14,710 nucleotides of DNA from Pararhodospirillum photometricum DSM 122 (GTDB lineage: Bacteria; Pseudomonadota; Alphaproteobacteria; Rhodospirillales; Rhodospirillaceae). A program made the translations under genes and the position numbers. The notes under the pieces were generated by a model, which searched no databases, had not been told where the DNA came from, and saw nothing but the letters and a program-made list of their open reading frames with translations. Location: positions 154,339-169,048 of the forward strand of contig NC_017059.1 in NCBI RefSeq assembly GCF_000284415.1, in the 5' to 3' direction. Positions 1 to 5,474 of the stretch are shown one piece after another. Positions within the stretch are counted from its first letter, which is position 1. The number at the start of each line of letters is the position of its first letter.

Positions 1-2
1 CC

Positions 3-806
3 CCCGGCCCGGTGGCGGTGCAGTTTTCGGGCGGCCGCACGTCCGGGTACATGCTCCGGCACATCCTGGACGCGCACGGCGGGGCTTTGCCGCCAGACAC
101 TCACGTCCTCTTTCAGAACACCGGCCGGGAAATGCCGGAAACTCTTGAATTTGTTGAGGAATGCGGTCGGCGTTGGGGGGTCAAGATCACCTGGGTGGAA
201 TACGACACCGAAGAGCGGTTCCGCGTGGTCGGGCCTGGGACCAACCGCCCGGCCAGCACGAACGGCGAGCCGTTTTTGGATCTGATCGCCAAGAGGCAGT
301 ATTTACCAAATCGCGTGGCGCGGTTTTGCTCGACCGAGCTAAAGCAGCGACCCGCCAAGGATTGGATGGTCTGGCGGGGCTACGGCCGATGGACCAGCGT
401 CCTGGGGATCAGGGCGGACGAAGCGCGCCGGGTGCGCGCCGACGACGACAGGCAGCCCTGGACTGCCCATTACCCACTGGTAGGCGCCGGCGCGACGCGG
501 CGCGACGTGCTGGCGTGGTGGGGGGGGCAGGCGTTTGGGTTGAGGCTCCCCGACGCCAACGGCAAAACCCCACTCGGAAATTGCGACGGCTGTTTTATGA
601 AGTCCGAGCGCACGTTGGCCGCGCTGTGCCGGGAATACCCCGGGCGAGCGCGGTGGTGGGCGGATATCGAAGCCAGGGTCGGGGCGACTTTTGCGCCCGG
701 TCGGCCGTGGGCTGGGCTGCTCGATTTTGTGTCGCGTCAGGGCGATTTGGCACTAAACGACGAGCGCCTGTTTTGCAGCGCCGACCTTGGGGGTTGTCAT
801 GACTGA
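3..806 (+). CDS. PAPS-reductase-like PP-loop ATP pyrophosphatase (phage), 5' end probably outside the window
   Basis: Phosphoadenosine-phosphosulfate-reductase-like protein of the kind common in prophage early regions. The N-terminus shows the PP-loop SGGRTSGYM, which binds ATP and releases pyrophosphate in this superfamily. Cys106 (RFCSTELK) and a CDGC pair (Cys191/Cys194) could bind metal or an iron-sulfur cluster, as in related DndC-like and PAPS-reductase-like proteins. The first start codon in the window is GTG at 12, but it lies only five codons before the PP-loop. The frame is open upstream (P-G-P before the GTG), and relatives usually carry more residues there, so the real start is probably to the left. 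The stop overlaps the next gene's ATG by 8 bases, implying an operon. Its true substrate is unknown; sulfur chemistry, tRNA or DNA modification, or anti-restriction are all possible. The family call is firm, the role is not. Confidence 0.85.
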   Translation, partial: PGPVAVQFSGGRTSGYMLRHILDAHGGALPPDTHVLFQNTGREMPETLEFVEECGRRWGVKITWVEYDTEERFRVVGPGTNRPASTNGEPFLDLIAKRQYLPNRVARFCSTELKQRPAKDWMVWRGYGRWTSVLGIRADEARRVRADDDRQPWTAHYPLVGAGATRRDVLAWWGGQAFGLRLPDANGKTPLGNCDGCFMKSERTLAALCREYPGRARWWADIEARVGATFAPGRPWAGLLDFVSRQGDLALNDERLFCSADLGGCHD

Positions 807-990
807 CGTCACCCCCTGCCACAACTGCCCCGTCGCCCGCGCGGCCGACACCTACGCCCGCATCATCGGCGCCTACCACACCGAGCAGGTCAGCCTGCAA
901 GAGGTGGATGCGGCTCGCGATTACCTTGATGCCTTGGTGGCCGATGCGCTCAAGGGAGACGCAACGGACCACCTGCGGGAGCGTGGATGA
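799..990 (+). CDS. Small CxxC phage protein, unknown function
   Basis: A 63-residue protein beginning MTDVTPCHNCPVARAAD. The ATG at 799 is preferred over the TTG at 787 because a G-rich Shine-Dalgarno-like run (789-793) sits five bases ahead and the ATG overlaps the stop of the upstream gene. The only recognisable feature is the N-terminal C-x2-C-P pair; the remainder is predicted helical and acidic. It is wedged between the PP-loop protein and the MT-A70 methyltransferase with overlaps on both sides (its stop shares bases with the next ATG). It is therefore almost certainly translated with them, and may be an accessory factor of that module. I do not recognise a named family. Confidence 0.65.
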   Translation: MTDVTPCHNCPVARAADTYARIIGAYHTEQVSLQEVDAARDYLDALVADALKGDATDHLRERG

Positions 991-1691
991 TGGCGCGTCC
1001 TTGGACTAACGCCGCCGCTCTTGCCGTTTACCGGGGCTCTGGCCTTGCCGGCCTGCGCGAGGCCGGGGCCATCCACACTCCGGATCCCACGATCCTGGCC
1101 GCTTGGCTAGCGCTTGTCCCCGAGGGCGGGTTCGATGTGGCGGTGATCGACCCGCCTTGGCATTTCGACACCCACACCCCAGCCGGGCAGAACAAAAGCC
1201 CGTCCAAGCACTACAAGACGATGCGGGCCGACGAAATCCTGTCGCTGCCGGTCCCGCAAATCCTGGCCCGCAATGCTGTCGTTTACCTGTGGACGACAGA
1301 GCCCCACGCCGAACTGGCCGACGCCTGCCTTGTCGCCTGGGGCCTTGCGCGCAAGTCGGCGCGCGTCTGGGTCAAGGAAGGGCGCCTCGGCCCCGGGTAT
1401 TGGGCGCGTGGTCAGCATGAGCGCTTGGTCGAGGCGGTGCAGGACCCCGAGTTGCTGGTGATTGGTGCCCGGGGCATCAAGGTGTGCCCGCCCCCCGGTG
1501 CGCGGCCCGGAAGCCTTATTCGAGGGCCCGTGCGAGAGCATTCCCGCAAGCCCGATCAGGCGATCCTCGACATCCTCAAAGCTCACCCAGGCAAAGGGAT
1601 TTTCGAGGCTTTTGCCCGAACCCCGGTCCCGGGTGTTGTGGGGTGGGGCGATGAGTATGGCCGCTTCCCGACGCTGGAGGTCGCCCAATGA
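987..1691 (+). CDS. MT-A70 family adenine-N6 DNA methyltransferase (phage)
   Basis: A 234-residue MT-A70 methyltransferase. The catalytic DPPW motif is at residues 55-58 (FDVAVIDPPWHF). It is followed by the family pattern VYLWTTEPH, a conserved WVKEGRLGPGYWARGQHE block with the usual downstream LLVIGARG strand, and a C-terminal REHSRKPDQ segment. Members transfer a methyl group from SAM to adenine N6. Phage versions are thought to protect phage DNA from host restriction or to alter regulatory sites. The start is ATG at 987, overlapping the preceding stop (ATGA), with GGGAG a few bases upstream; a second ATG follows immediately at 990. The stop overlaps another ATG at 1688. Length and motif order are normal, so the gene looks intact. 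The recognition sequence cannot be read from the protein. Confidence 0.92.
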   Translation: MMARPWTNAAALAVYRGSGLAGLREAGAIHTPDPTILAAWLALVPEGGFDVAVIDPPWHFDTHTPAGQNKSPSKHYKTMRADEILSLPVPQILARNAVVYLWTTEPHAELADACLVAWGLARKSARVWVKEGRLGPGYWARGQHERLVEAVQDPELLVIGARGIKVCPPPGARPGSLIRGPVREHSRKPDQAILDILKAHPGKGIFEAFARTPVPGVVGWGDEYGRFPTLEVAQ

Positions 1692-1996
1692 CTACACCCT
1701 TGACCAACGACCTTGTTGGGGCGATGTTGCTCCTTGGAGCCCCCGAAGCCGTGGAAAGCGACGGGGATGGATGCTCCGGAAAGAGCGGAAACCGCCCCGT
1801 AAGCCACGCGGTCTTTTTTGTGCCCGGAGTCTGTCCGGCGCACAGTGCCCCTATGGCGGGGCGCCCCCGGATACAAAACCCGCAAGGGGAAGAAGGGGGG
1901 TCCGTCTCTTTCCGGATTTCCAACGCTCCCGCCACCAGGGCGGCCGTGGAAAGCCCCTCTGCTGGCGTTCAGCAACGCCTGAAAGAGGGCTGTGAC
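1688..1996 (+). other. Leader region with in-frame ORF upstream of the phage regulator
   Basis: This 309-base stretch between the MT-A70 gene and the clear regulator start at 1997 is open in the regulator's own frame. It could encode a 103-residue N-terminal extension starting at the ATG at 1688, which overlaps the MT-A70 stop. The encoded peptide has the low-complexity character of a leader (FFVPGVCPAHSAPMAGRPR) and no domain I recognise. The DNA is rich in pairable segments: CTCCGG (1774-1779) with CCGGAG (1824-1829), GCGG/CCGC (1785-1795), ACCGC/GCGGT (1791-1812) before T6, and GCCCC/GGGGC (1847-1862). In-frame leader ORFs with structured RNA ahead of antirepressor genes are known from the P1 icd/ant1 locus with its C4 antisense RNA. 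Whether that applies here is inference. Confidence 0.45.
1785..1819 (+). terminator. Possible attenuator or rho-independent terminator in the regulator leader
   Basis: ACCGC (1791-1795) can pair with GCGGT (1808-1812) around a 12-base loop, and CTTTTTT follows directly. The same CCGC can instead pair with GCGG at 1785-1788 around AAA, so the two structures exclude each other, which would suit attenuation. The five-base stem is weak for a strong terminator. The lone T-run in a very GC-rich neighbourhood is the main support. Confidence 0.35.
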
Positions 1997-2782
1997 ATGG
2001 CTGATTCTCCCAACGCCACCCGTGTGTCCGTGCTTTCCCTTTCCGATATCGACACTTCTGCCGACGAGCCGCGCATCCTCGACCTGAGGGTTGCCGAGCG
2101 GCTGGGGTATGAGCGTCCCCGGGTCATTCGCGAACTGATCGAGCGGAACCGCGAAGAGTTGGAGGGCTACGGCGCACTCGCCGTGCGGCACGGCAAGTCA
2201 CGCGGTCAGGAGTTTGAGGAATACCGGCTTAACGAAGCCCAGGCCCTCCTGGTCTGCATGTTCAGCAAGACCCCTTCGGCGGCGGCGATCCGGCGCGAGG
2301 TGATCGAGGTCTTCATGGCGTGGCGGCAAGGTACGTTGGCCACATCGTCCCCCTCGAAGCCTTCCCGCCCCTTGTCCGTCCGCGAAAAGCGGCTCCAGGT
2401 CGAGGCATGCCGGAAGACCCTGGGTGCCAGCGCGGCCCAAGCCCTCGCCAAGCGGATCGGGCTTTGGGATGACCTGGGCATCGCCGACCTCGCCGCCTCT
2501 GGTCCCGCCCAAGCCGAACTTCCCCTCCCTCCGAACACCCCGGCCCTGACCGGCGCCCAGGTGCGTCCCGGGATGGGGTTGCTGGTGCTGGAAGATGGGG
2601 TGGTGATCTTCGATGCCACGGACGACGCGCTTAAGGACGATGACGTCCTGCTGGCCGTGCGCCCCGGCAAGAATGGCTCGTTCACTTCGGTTGATCGGCT
2701 CATGGCTCACGCCTGGAGTGGCGCCCGCACCTCGTGCGTTGCCGTGGGCCGGGTGGTGGATGTGCGGAGGCACGCTATCTGA
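1997..2782 (+). CDS. Phage regulatory protein, Rha/antirepressor-like N-terminal domain
   Basis: With the start at 1997 the product has 261 residues. AGAGG lies eight to nine bases before this ATG; an in-frame start at 1688 would add 103 residues of non-conserved leader. Residues about 30-115 match a recurring prophage regulator pattern: LDLRVAERLGYERPRVIREL, then a segment like EEFRLNEAQALLVCMFSKT, then an alpha-helical EVIEVFMAWRQG. This arrangement occurs in Rha-like, antirepressor-like and related DNA-binding phage proteins. The middle carries an LSVREKRLQVEACRKTLG segment; the C-terminus (from about residue 175) has an MGLLVLEDGVVIFD strand pair resembling a small beta domain. It lies in the early operon and overlaps the next gene by one base. 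DNA binding and control of lysogeny or early expression are inferences; the exact family is uncertain. Confidence 0.7.
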   Translation: MADSPNATRVSVLSLSDIDTSADEPRILDLRVAERLGYERPRVIRELIERNREELEGYGALAVRHGKSRGQEFEEYRLNEAQALLVCMFSKTPSAAAIRREVIEVFMAWRQGTLATSSPSKPSRPLSVREKRLQVEACRKTLGASAAQALAKRIGLWDDLGIADLAASGPAQAELPLPPNTPALTGAQVRPGMGLLVLEDGVVIFDATDDALKDDDVLLAVRPGKNGSFTSVDRLMAHAWSGARTSCVAVGRVVDVRRHAI

Positions 2783-3003
2783 TGGCCCGCGCCCCCTCCA
2801 CCCTCTTCGCCTTCTTCCCCGGGAGCGGGCCAGCAGGTCGGCTTTGCCGGCAGTGCTGCCACTGGGCTCCCGAGGACAAGGCCGGCCCGCTCCGATCTGG
2901 GCCGCGCTGCACGAAGGCCATGGCCATGAAGTCTGGCGCGACGGGCGGCTGCCCTGGGGGCACGCCGGCTTGCAAGTACTTTGGTGAGAGGGGGCGCGTC
3001 TGA
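2782..3003 (+). CDS. Small cysteine-rich phage protein, probable zinc binder
   Basis: A 73-residue protein beginning MARAPSTLFAFFP. The ATG at 2782 overlaps the previous stop by one base (TGATG); a longer in-frame version from 2734 would start inside the conserved end of the preceding gene and is less likely. Six cysteines are arranged as C-x2-C-C-H-W, then single Cys residues in GPRCTK, GGCPGG and ACKYF. Compact Cys-rich proteins of this style in prophages usually bind zinc. The stop overlaps the replication gene's ATG (TGATG again), so translation is probably coupled. No function is assigned. The protein is separate from the CxxC protein at 799, which has only two Cys. Confidence 0.65.
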   Translation: MARAPSTLFAFFPGSGPAGRLCRQCCHWAPEDKAGPLRSGPRCTKAMAMKSGATGGCPGGTPACKYFGERGRV

Positions 3004-4097
3004 TGCAGGAAATGCATTGGTTCAGGTGGCATCACGGCGCCACCTCCGATCCCAAATTCCGGGTCGTCGCCAAGCGGTGCGGACAGCCGGTCCATGTCGT
3101 GATCGCCACCTGGGCCTGCATTCTTGAGCACGCATCGGCCGCCGATGAGCGCGGGTCGATCGCCAGCTTCGACGCCGAAGAGGTCGCCGTTACGCTCGAC
3201 CTTGAAACGGAAACGGTCGTTACATGCGTTACAGCCATGCAAGGCAAGGTCCTGGATGGGGACGCGGTGCGGTCGTGGGAGCGGCGCCAGGGCGGCACCA
3301 AAGCGGCCCCGGCCGGATCGACCGAGCGGGTGCGCCGGTACCGGGAGCGGAAGCGCGCTGCGGGTGCAAACCAAGAAAATAAAGAAAAACCAGATACTTA
3401 CGCAAATGTTACGCCGGACGACGAAACGCGTTACCGGGCAGATGAAACGCCGTGTAACGCGATGGAACGCGATGTAACGCATGTAACGCCTCCTAGAGAA
3501 GAGGAGAGAAGAGAAGAGGAGATAAGAGAAGGGTGTAAGCAGCAGCAGGAATCCCACAACACCGCGTGCGCGCGCGAGGCGGCCTCGGGTGCTGCTGCTG
3601 CTGGGGCGCCGGCTCCTGGAGACGTCCCCCTGGAGGCCCCGAAGTCCCCGAAGTCCTGGCTCGGCCGCCCCGCCGACGCCGACCGGGCCACACCAGACCC
3701 CGCTGAAACCAAGCAAGCCGTCGCCCTGATCAAGGCGGCCCTGAAGGGGCTCGCCGATGGGGGGTGCCCGACAGCCACCCCCCCAGGAGGGGATGAACTT
3801 CGGGAGGCGCGCGGCTGGCTCGCGGCCGGAGCTGACCCGGACACGGTTCGGGTCGTCGCCGGTGAGATCGGAGCGCGCCGTGCCGCGAAAGGCAGCGGCC
3901 CACCTGTCTCCCTTGCCTATCTAACCCCAAGAATCCTCGAAACTATGCGCCGCCTCCAGGAGCCCAGCCATGAACCACATCGCCCCCGTCAATCACCCGC
4001 AGACGCTCGCCAACAGGACCTCATGGCAGCCTACCGCGAATTGGCTGTCGGTCTCTCGGTGGAGGCCGGAGGAGCCGCCGCCTCTGCCGGCCTCTGA
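3003..4097 (+). CDS. Phage replication protein, lambda O-like organisation
   Basis: A 364-residue protein. The N-terminal ~100 residues (MHWFRWHHGATSDPKF, then VHVVIATWACILEHASA and EEVAVTLDLE) look like the winged-helix N-terminal domain of phage replication initiators or replisome organisers. Residues about 115-215 are a low-complexity charged linker (REEERREEE, Q-, A- and P-rich), and a C-terminal helical domain follows (LREARGWLAAGADPDTVRVV). The linker's DNA carries a decamer iteron array and a purine tract, as lambda O carries ori inside its own gene. The start overlaps the upstream stop (TGATG). The 3' end overlaps the next gene by 128 bases in another frame. By analogy it would bind the internal origin and recruit the replicative helicase through the neighbouring protein. 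The role is inferred from N-terminal resemblance, position and the embedded origin. Confidence 0.75.
   Translation: MQEMHWFRWHHGATSDPKFRVVAKRCGQPVHVVIATWACILEHASAADERGSIASFDAEEVAVTLDLETETVVTCVTAMQGKVLDGDAVRSWERRQGGTKAAPAGSTERVRRYRERKRAAGANQENKEKPDTYANVTPDDETRYRADETPCNAMERDVTHVTPPREEERREEEIREGCKQQQESHNTACAREAASGAAAAGAPAPGDVPLEAPKSPKSWLGRPADADRATPDPAETKQAVALIKAALKGLADGGCPTATPPGGDELREARGWLAAGADPDTVRVVAGEIGARRAAKGSGPPVSLAYLTPRILETMRRLQEPSHEPHRPRQSPADARQQDLMAAYRELAVGLSVEAGGAAASAGL
3369..3533 (+). other. Candidate phage replication origin (lambda ori-like), inside the replication gene
   Basis: Three elements sit side by side. An A-rich segment (3369-3400, containing AAAATAAAGAAAAA) stands out from GC-rich surroundings and could unwind. 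GTTACGC at 3408-3414 and GTTACC at 3430-3435 lead into five back-to-back decamers at 3441-3489. A strand-asymmetric purine tract with a single T follows at 3495-3533. Lambda's origin has the same parts: iterons bound by O, then an asymmetric AT/purine-rich unwinding segment, all inside gene O. Further GTTAC copies at 3189, 3219 and 3228 lie upstream in the same gene. Origin function is inferred from this architecture. Confidence 0.6.
3420..3489 (+). repeat. Decamer iterons, consensus GATGTAACGC
   Basis: Five contiguous units occur: GATGAAACGC (3441-3450), CGTGTAACGC (3451-3460), GATGGAACGC (3461-3470), GATGTAACGC (3471-3480) and ATGTAACGC (3481-3489, nine bases). A sixth, GACGAAACGC (3420-3429), is offset by GTTACCGGGCA. 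All share AACGC at one-helical-turn spacing, so a protein would contact every unit on the same DNA face. The ten-base period is out of phase with codons, so protein repetition does not explain it. Confidence 0.8.
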
Positions 4098-4590
4098 GGT
4101 CAGGGCGGTGTTGACCGAGGTGAGCGAGTCCCTGGTGCCAGCCGGCAAGGGCGCGGCCATCCTGGAGGCGGCAAAGATCGGGGCGGCCCTAGGAAGCCCG
4201 CCCGGGGTGGTCCCCAAGGCCTACGCCGACGCCATGGCGGAGGCTCTGGAGGCGCTCCCTCCTGACCTCCTGGCCCTGGCCGGGAAAAGGGCGCGCACAA
4301 CACTGCGATTCCCGCCCCGCCCCGCCGAGGTGGTGGCCTTGGTGAGCGACGAGCTTGCCCTACGCCGCCGCGTCAAGGTGCAAGCTGACTACGCCCTGTT
4401 CAAAGCCGAGCGCGAGCCGCCTCCTGCGGCTCGACCCAGCCCCGCCAAGGCGCGGTCCGTGGCCGCCCTTGTCGCCGGAGCGGTCAACCGCCCGCCGCGC
4501 GAACCCCTGACCGACGACGACCTGCATGCCCAACGCGCTGCTGTCCTGGCCGAGTGCCACGCGGCTGGCCTGACTGCGCGCACCGCTTGA
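3970..4590 (+). CDS. Phage replication-region protein (possible helicase-loader analogue)
   Basis: With ATG 3970 the product has 206 residues. AGGAG (3958-3962) lies seven bases upstream, which supports this start although it overlaps the end of the replication gene by 128 bases. A GTG at 4108, ten bases after that gene's stop, is the alternative. The central part (SLVPAGKGAAILEAAKIGAALG, then EALEALPPDLLALAGKRA and LRFPPRPAEVVALVSDEL) is helical. It resembles prophage proteins found immediately after O-like genes, where a metabolic gene-P-type helicase-loading partner would sit. The C-terminus is Ala/Pro-rich with a closing RAAVLAECHAAGL helix. There is no Walker motif, so it is not a DnaC-type ATPase. 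Function is inferred from position only. Confidence 0.6.
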   Translation: MNHIAPVNHPQTLANRTSWQPTANWLSVSRWRPEEPPPLPASEVRAVLTEVSESLVPAGKGAAILEAAKIGAALGSPPGVVPKAYADAMAEALEALPPDLLALAGKRARTTLRFPPRPAEVVALVSDELALRRRVKVQADYALFKAEREPPPAARPSPAKARSVAALVAGAVNRPPREPLTDDDLHAQRAAVLAECHAAGLTARTA

Positions 4591-4600
4591 AGGAAACATC

Positions 4601-5104
4601 ATGGACCTGATCGCCCACGGACTGACCCTGGCCCGCGACGCTGGCGTCATCGACCCCACCCCCGAGGCGGCGGTGTGGGAGCTGCTTGTCGAGGCGGCCG
4701 ATACCCTGCGCCGCCTGCCTGACCAGGAACGCGCGTGGCTGCTGTCGTGTGAGCGCTGCCAGTGGCCCGAGGTCGTGCGAACCCAGGCCGAGCGGTGGGC
4801 CAATGCGGTGGCGGCTGGAGGCTGGGAGGGGATGAAGACGCGCCCGGGACCGCCGACACGCGAGGCTATCAGCCGGATGGACGCGCTGTTTGAGGTGGCG
4901 AGGTCGATCAAAAAGCCAGCCGATGCACGACGGGCATTCCTGATGGCGGCTGGCGTGCCCGTGTGGGTGATCGCGCGCAAAACCACCGACCGCCGGGACG
5001 GCAAGCCCGTCTCTCGTCCAACGATTTATGCCTCCCGAGCGCGGGCATTGGCCGCGTTGGCGGTGACTGTGCAGGCGCGTGGAATGATTTCGAGGGCAGC
5101 GTGA
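4601..5104 (+). CDS. DUF6362-like phage protein with C-terminal helix-turn-helix
   Basis: A 167-residue protein preceded by AAGGA six bases before its ATG, ten bases after the upstream stop. It follows the DUF6362 plan: an N-terminal WELLVEAADTLRRLPDQE helix, a W-P-x-V-V segment (CQWPEVVRTQ), GPPTREAISRMDALFEV, then a C-terminal helix-turn-helix like that of sigma region 4 (ARRAFLMAAGVPVWVIARKT...SRPTIYASRARAL). In prophages these proteins are usually the last gene of the early block, just before the terminase genes, so control of late or packaging transcription is a reasonable guess. A transcription terminator lies just downstream (5170-5201). The family match is good; the regulatory role is inferred. 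Confidence 0.72.
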   Translation: MDLIAHGLTLARDAGVIDPTPEAAVWELLVEAADTLRRLPDQERAWLLSCERCQWPEVVRTQAERWANAVAAGGWEGMKTRPGPPTREAISRMDALFEVARSIKKPADARRAFLMAAGVPVWVIARKTTDRRDGKPVSRPTIYASRARALAALAVTVQARGMISRAA

Positions 5105-5169
5105 CGGTTTCTCTTTACGGACTTTACATTTTATGGCCCTATGCCAAGGCAAGATAGCGTTACTGCGTC

Positions 5170-5201
5170 ACCCCGCCGGCCCCGTGGTCGTGCGGGGTTT
5201 T
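5170..5201 (+). terminator. Rho-independent terminator between early and packaging genes
   Basis: ACCCCGC (5170-5176) pairs with GCGGGGT (5192-5198), a seven-base GC-rich stem with a 15-base loop that can fold further, followed by TTT and then CGCG. It falls in the 116-base gap between the DUF6362-like gene and the NrdD-like ORF, just ahead of the latter's ribosome binding site. The T-run is short, so termination may be partial or subject to antitermination. Confidence 0.55.
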
Positions 5202-5220
5202 CGCGTTCTGGGAGGTTGCC

Positions 5221-5460
5221 ATGGGCGAGTTGATCGACGACGCCGAGCGCCAGCCCTGCGAGGTGTGGACGCGGGTCATGGGTTATCACCGGCCTGTGTC
5301 GTCGTTCAACGTCGGGAAGCGTGGGGAGTTTGCGGAGCGCGTCAACTTTTGCGAAAGCGTTGCGTTTTGCAAAGATTTGGTTTTGCCGGGGTCCCTGAGG
5401 GGGCGTGACGGGCGGTTGGGCATGGGTCCATCGCGTCTCGGGACCAGCCATAGGTTGTGA
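5221..5460 (+). CDS. Small NrdD-C-terminus-like phage protein
   Basis: A 79-residue protein with a strong ribosome binding site (GGGAGG five bases before the ATG). Residues 1-43 (MGELIDDAERQPCEVWTRVMG then YHRPVSSFNVGKRGEFAER) resemble the C-terminal segment of class III anaerobic ribonucleotide reductase (NrdD), where an R-x-x-G-Y-x-x-P-V-x-x-W/F-N-x-G-K pattern recurs. Free-standing versions of about 55-80 residues are common in prophages and are often annotated as anaerobic ribonucleoside-triphosphate reductase. The catalytic barrel, and any visible glycyl-radical site, are absent, so it cannot be a reductase by itself. The tail after residue about 50 is not conserved in appearance. It sits directly upstream of the terminase small subunit with a 14-base gap. 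Confidence 0.65.
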   Translation: MGELIDDAERQPCEVWTRVMGYHRPVSSFNVGKRGEFAERVNFCESVAFCKDLVLPGSLRGRDGRLGMGPSRLGTSHRL

Positions 5461-5474
5461 AAGCAGGGTAACAC

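Noticed and set aside
3420..3489. Tandem repeats considered as a CRISPR array
   Set aside because: Units are ten bases long and contiguous with no unique spacers; they fit iterons.
2775..3716. A 313-codon minus-strand frame with a hydrophobic stretch that looks like a transmembrane helix
   Set aside because: The hydrophobic run (Leu/Phe/Ser) is the antisense of the purine tract at 3495-3533. The frame crosses two supported + strand genes.
5133..5408. A 91-codon + strand frame overlapping the NrdD-like gene
   Set aside because: The frame at 5221 has the strong ribosome binding site and a conserved NrdD-like segment; this one shows neither and reads through the terminator.
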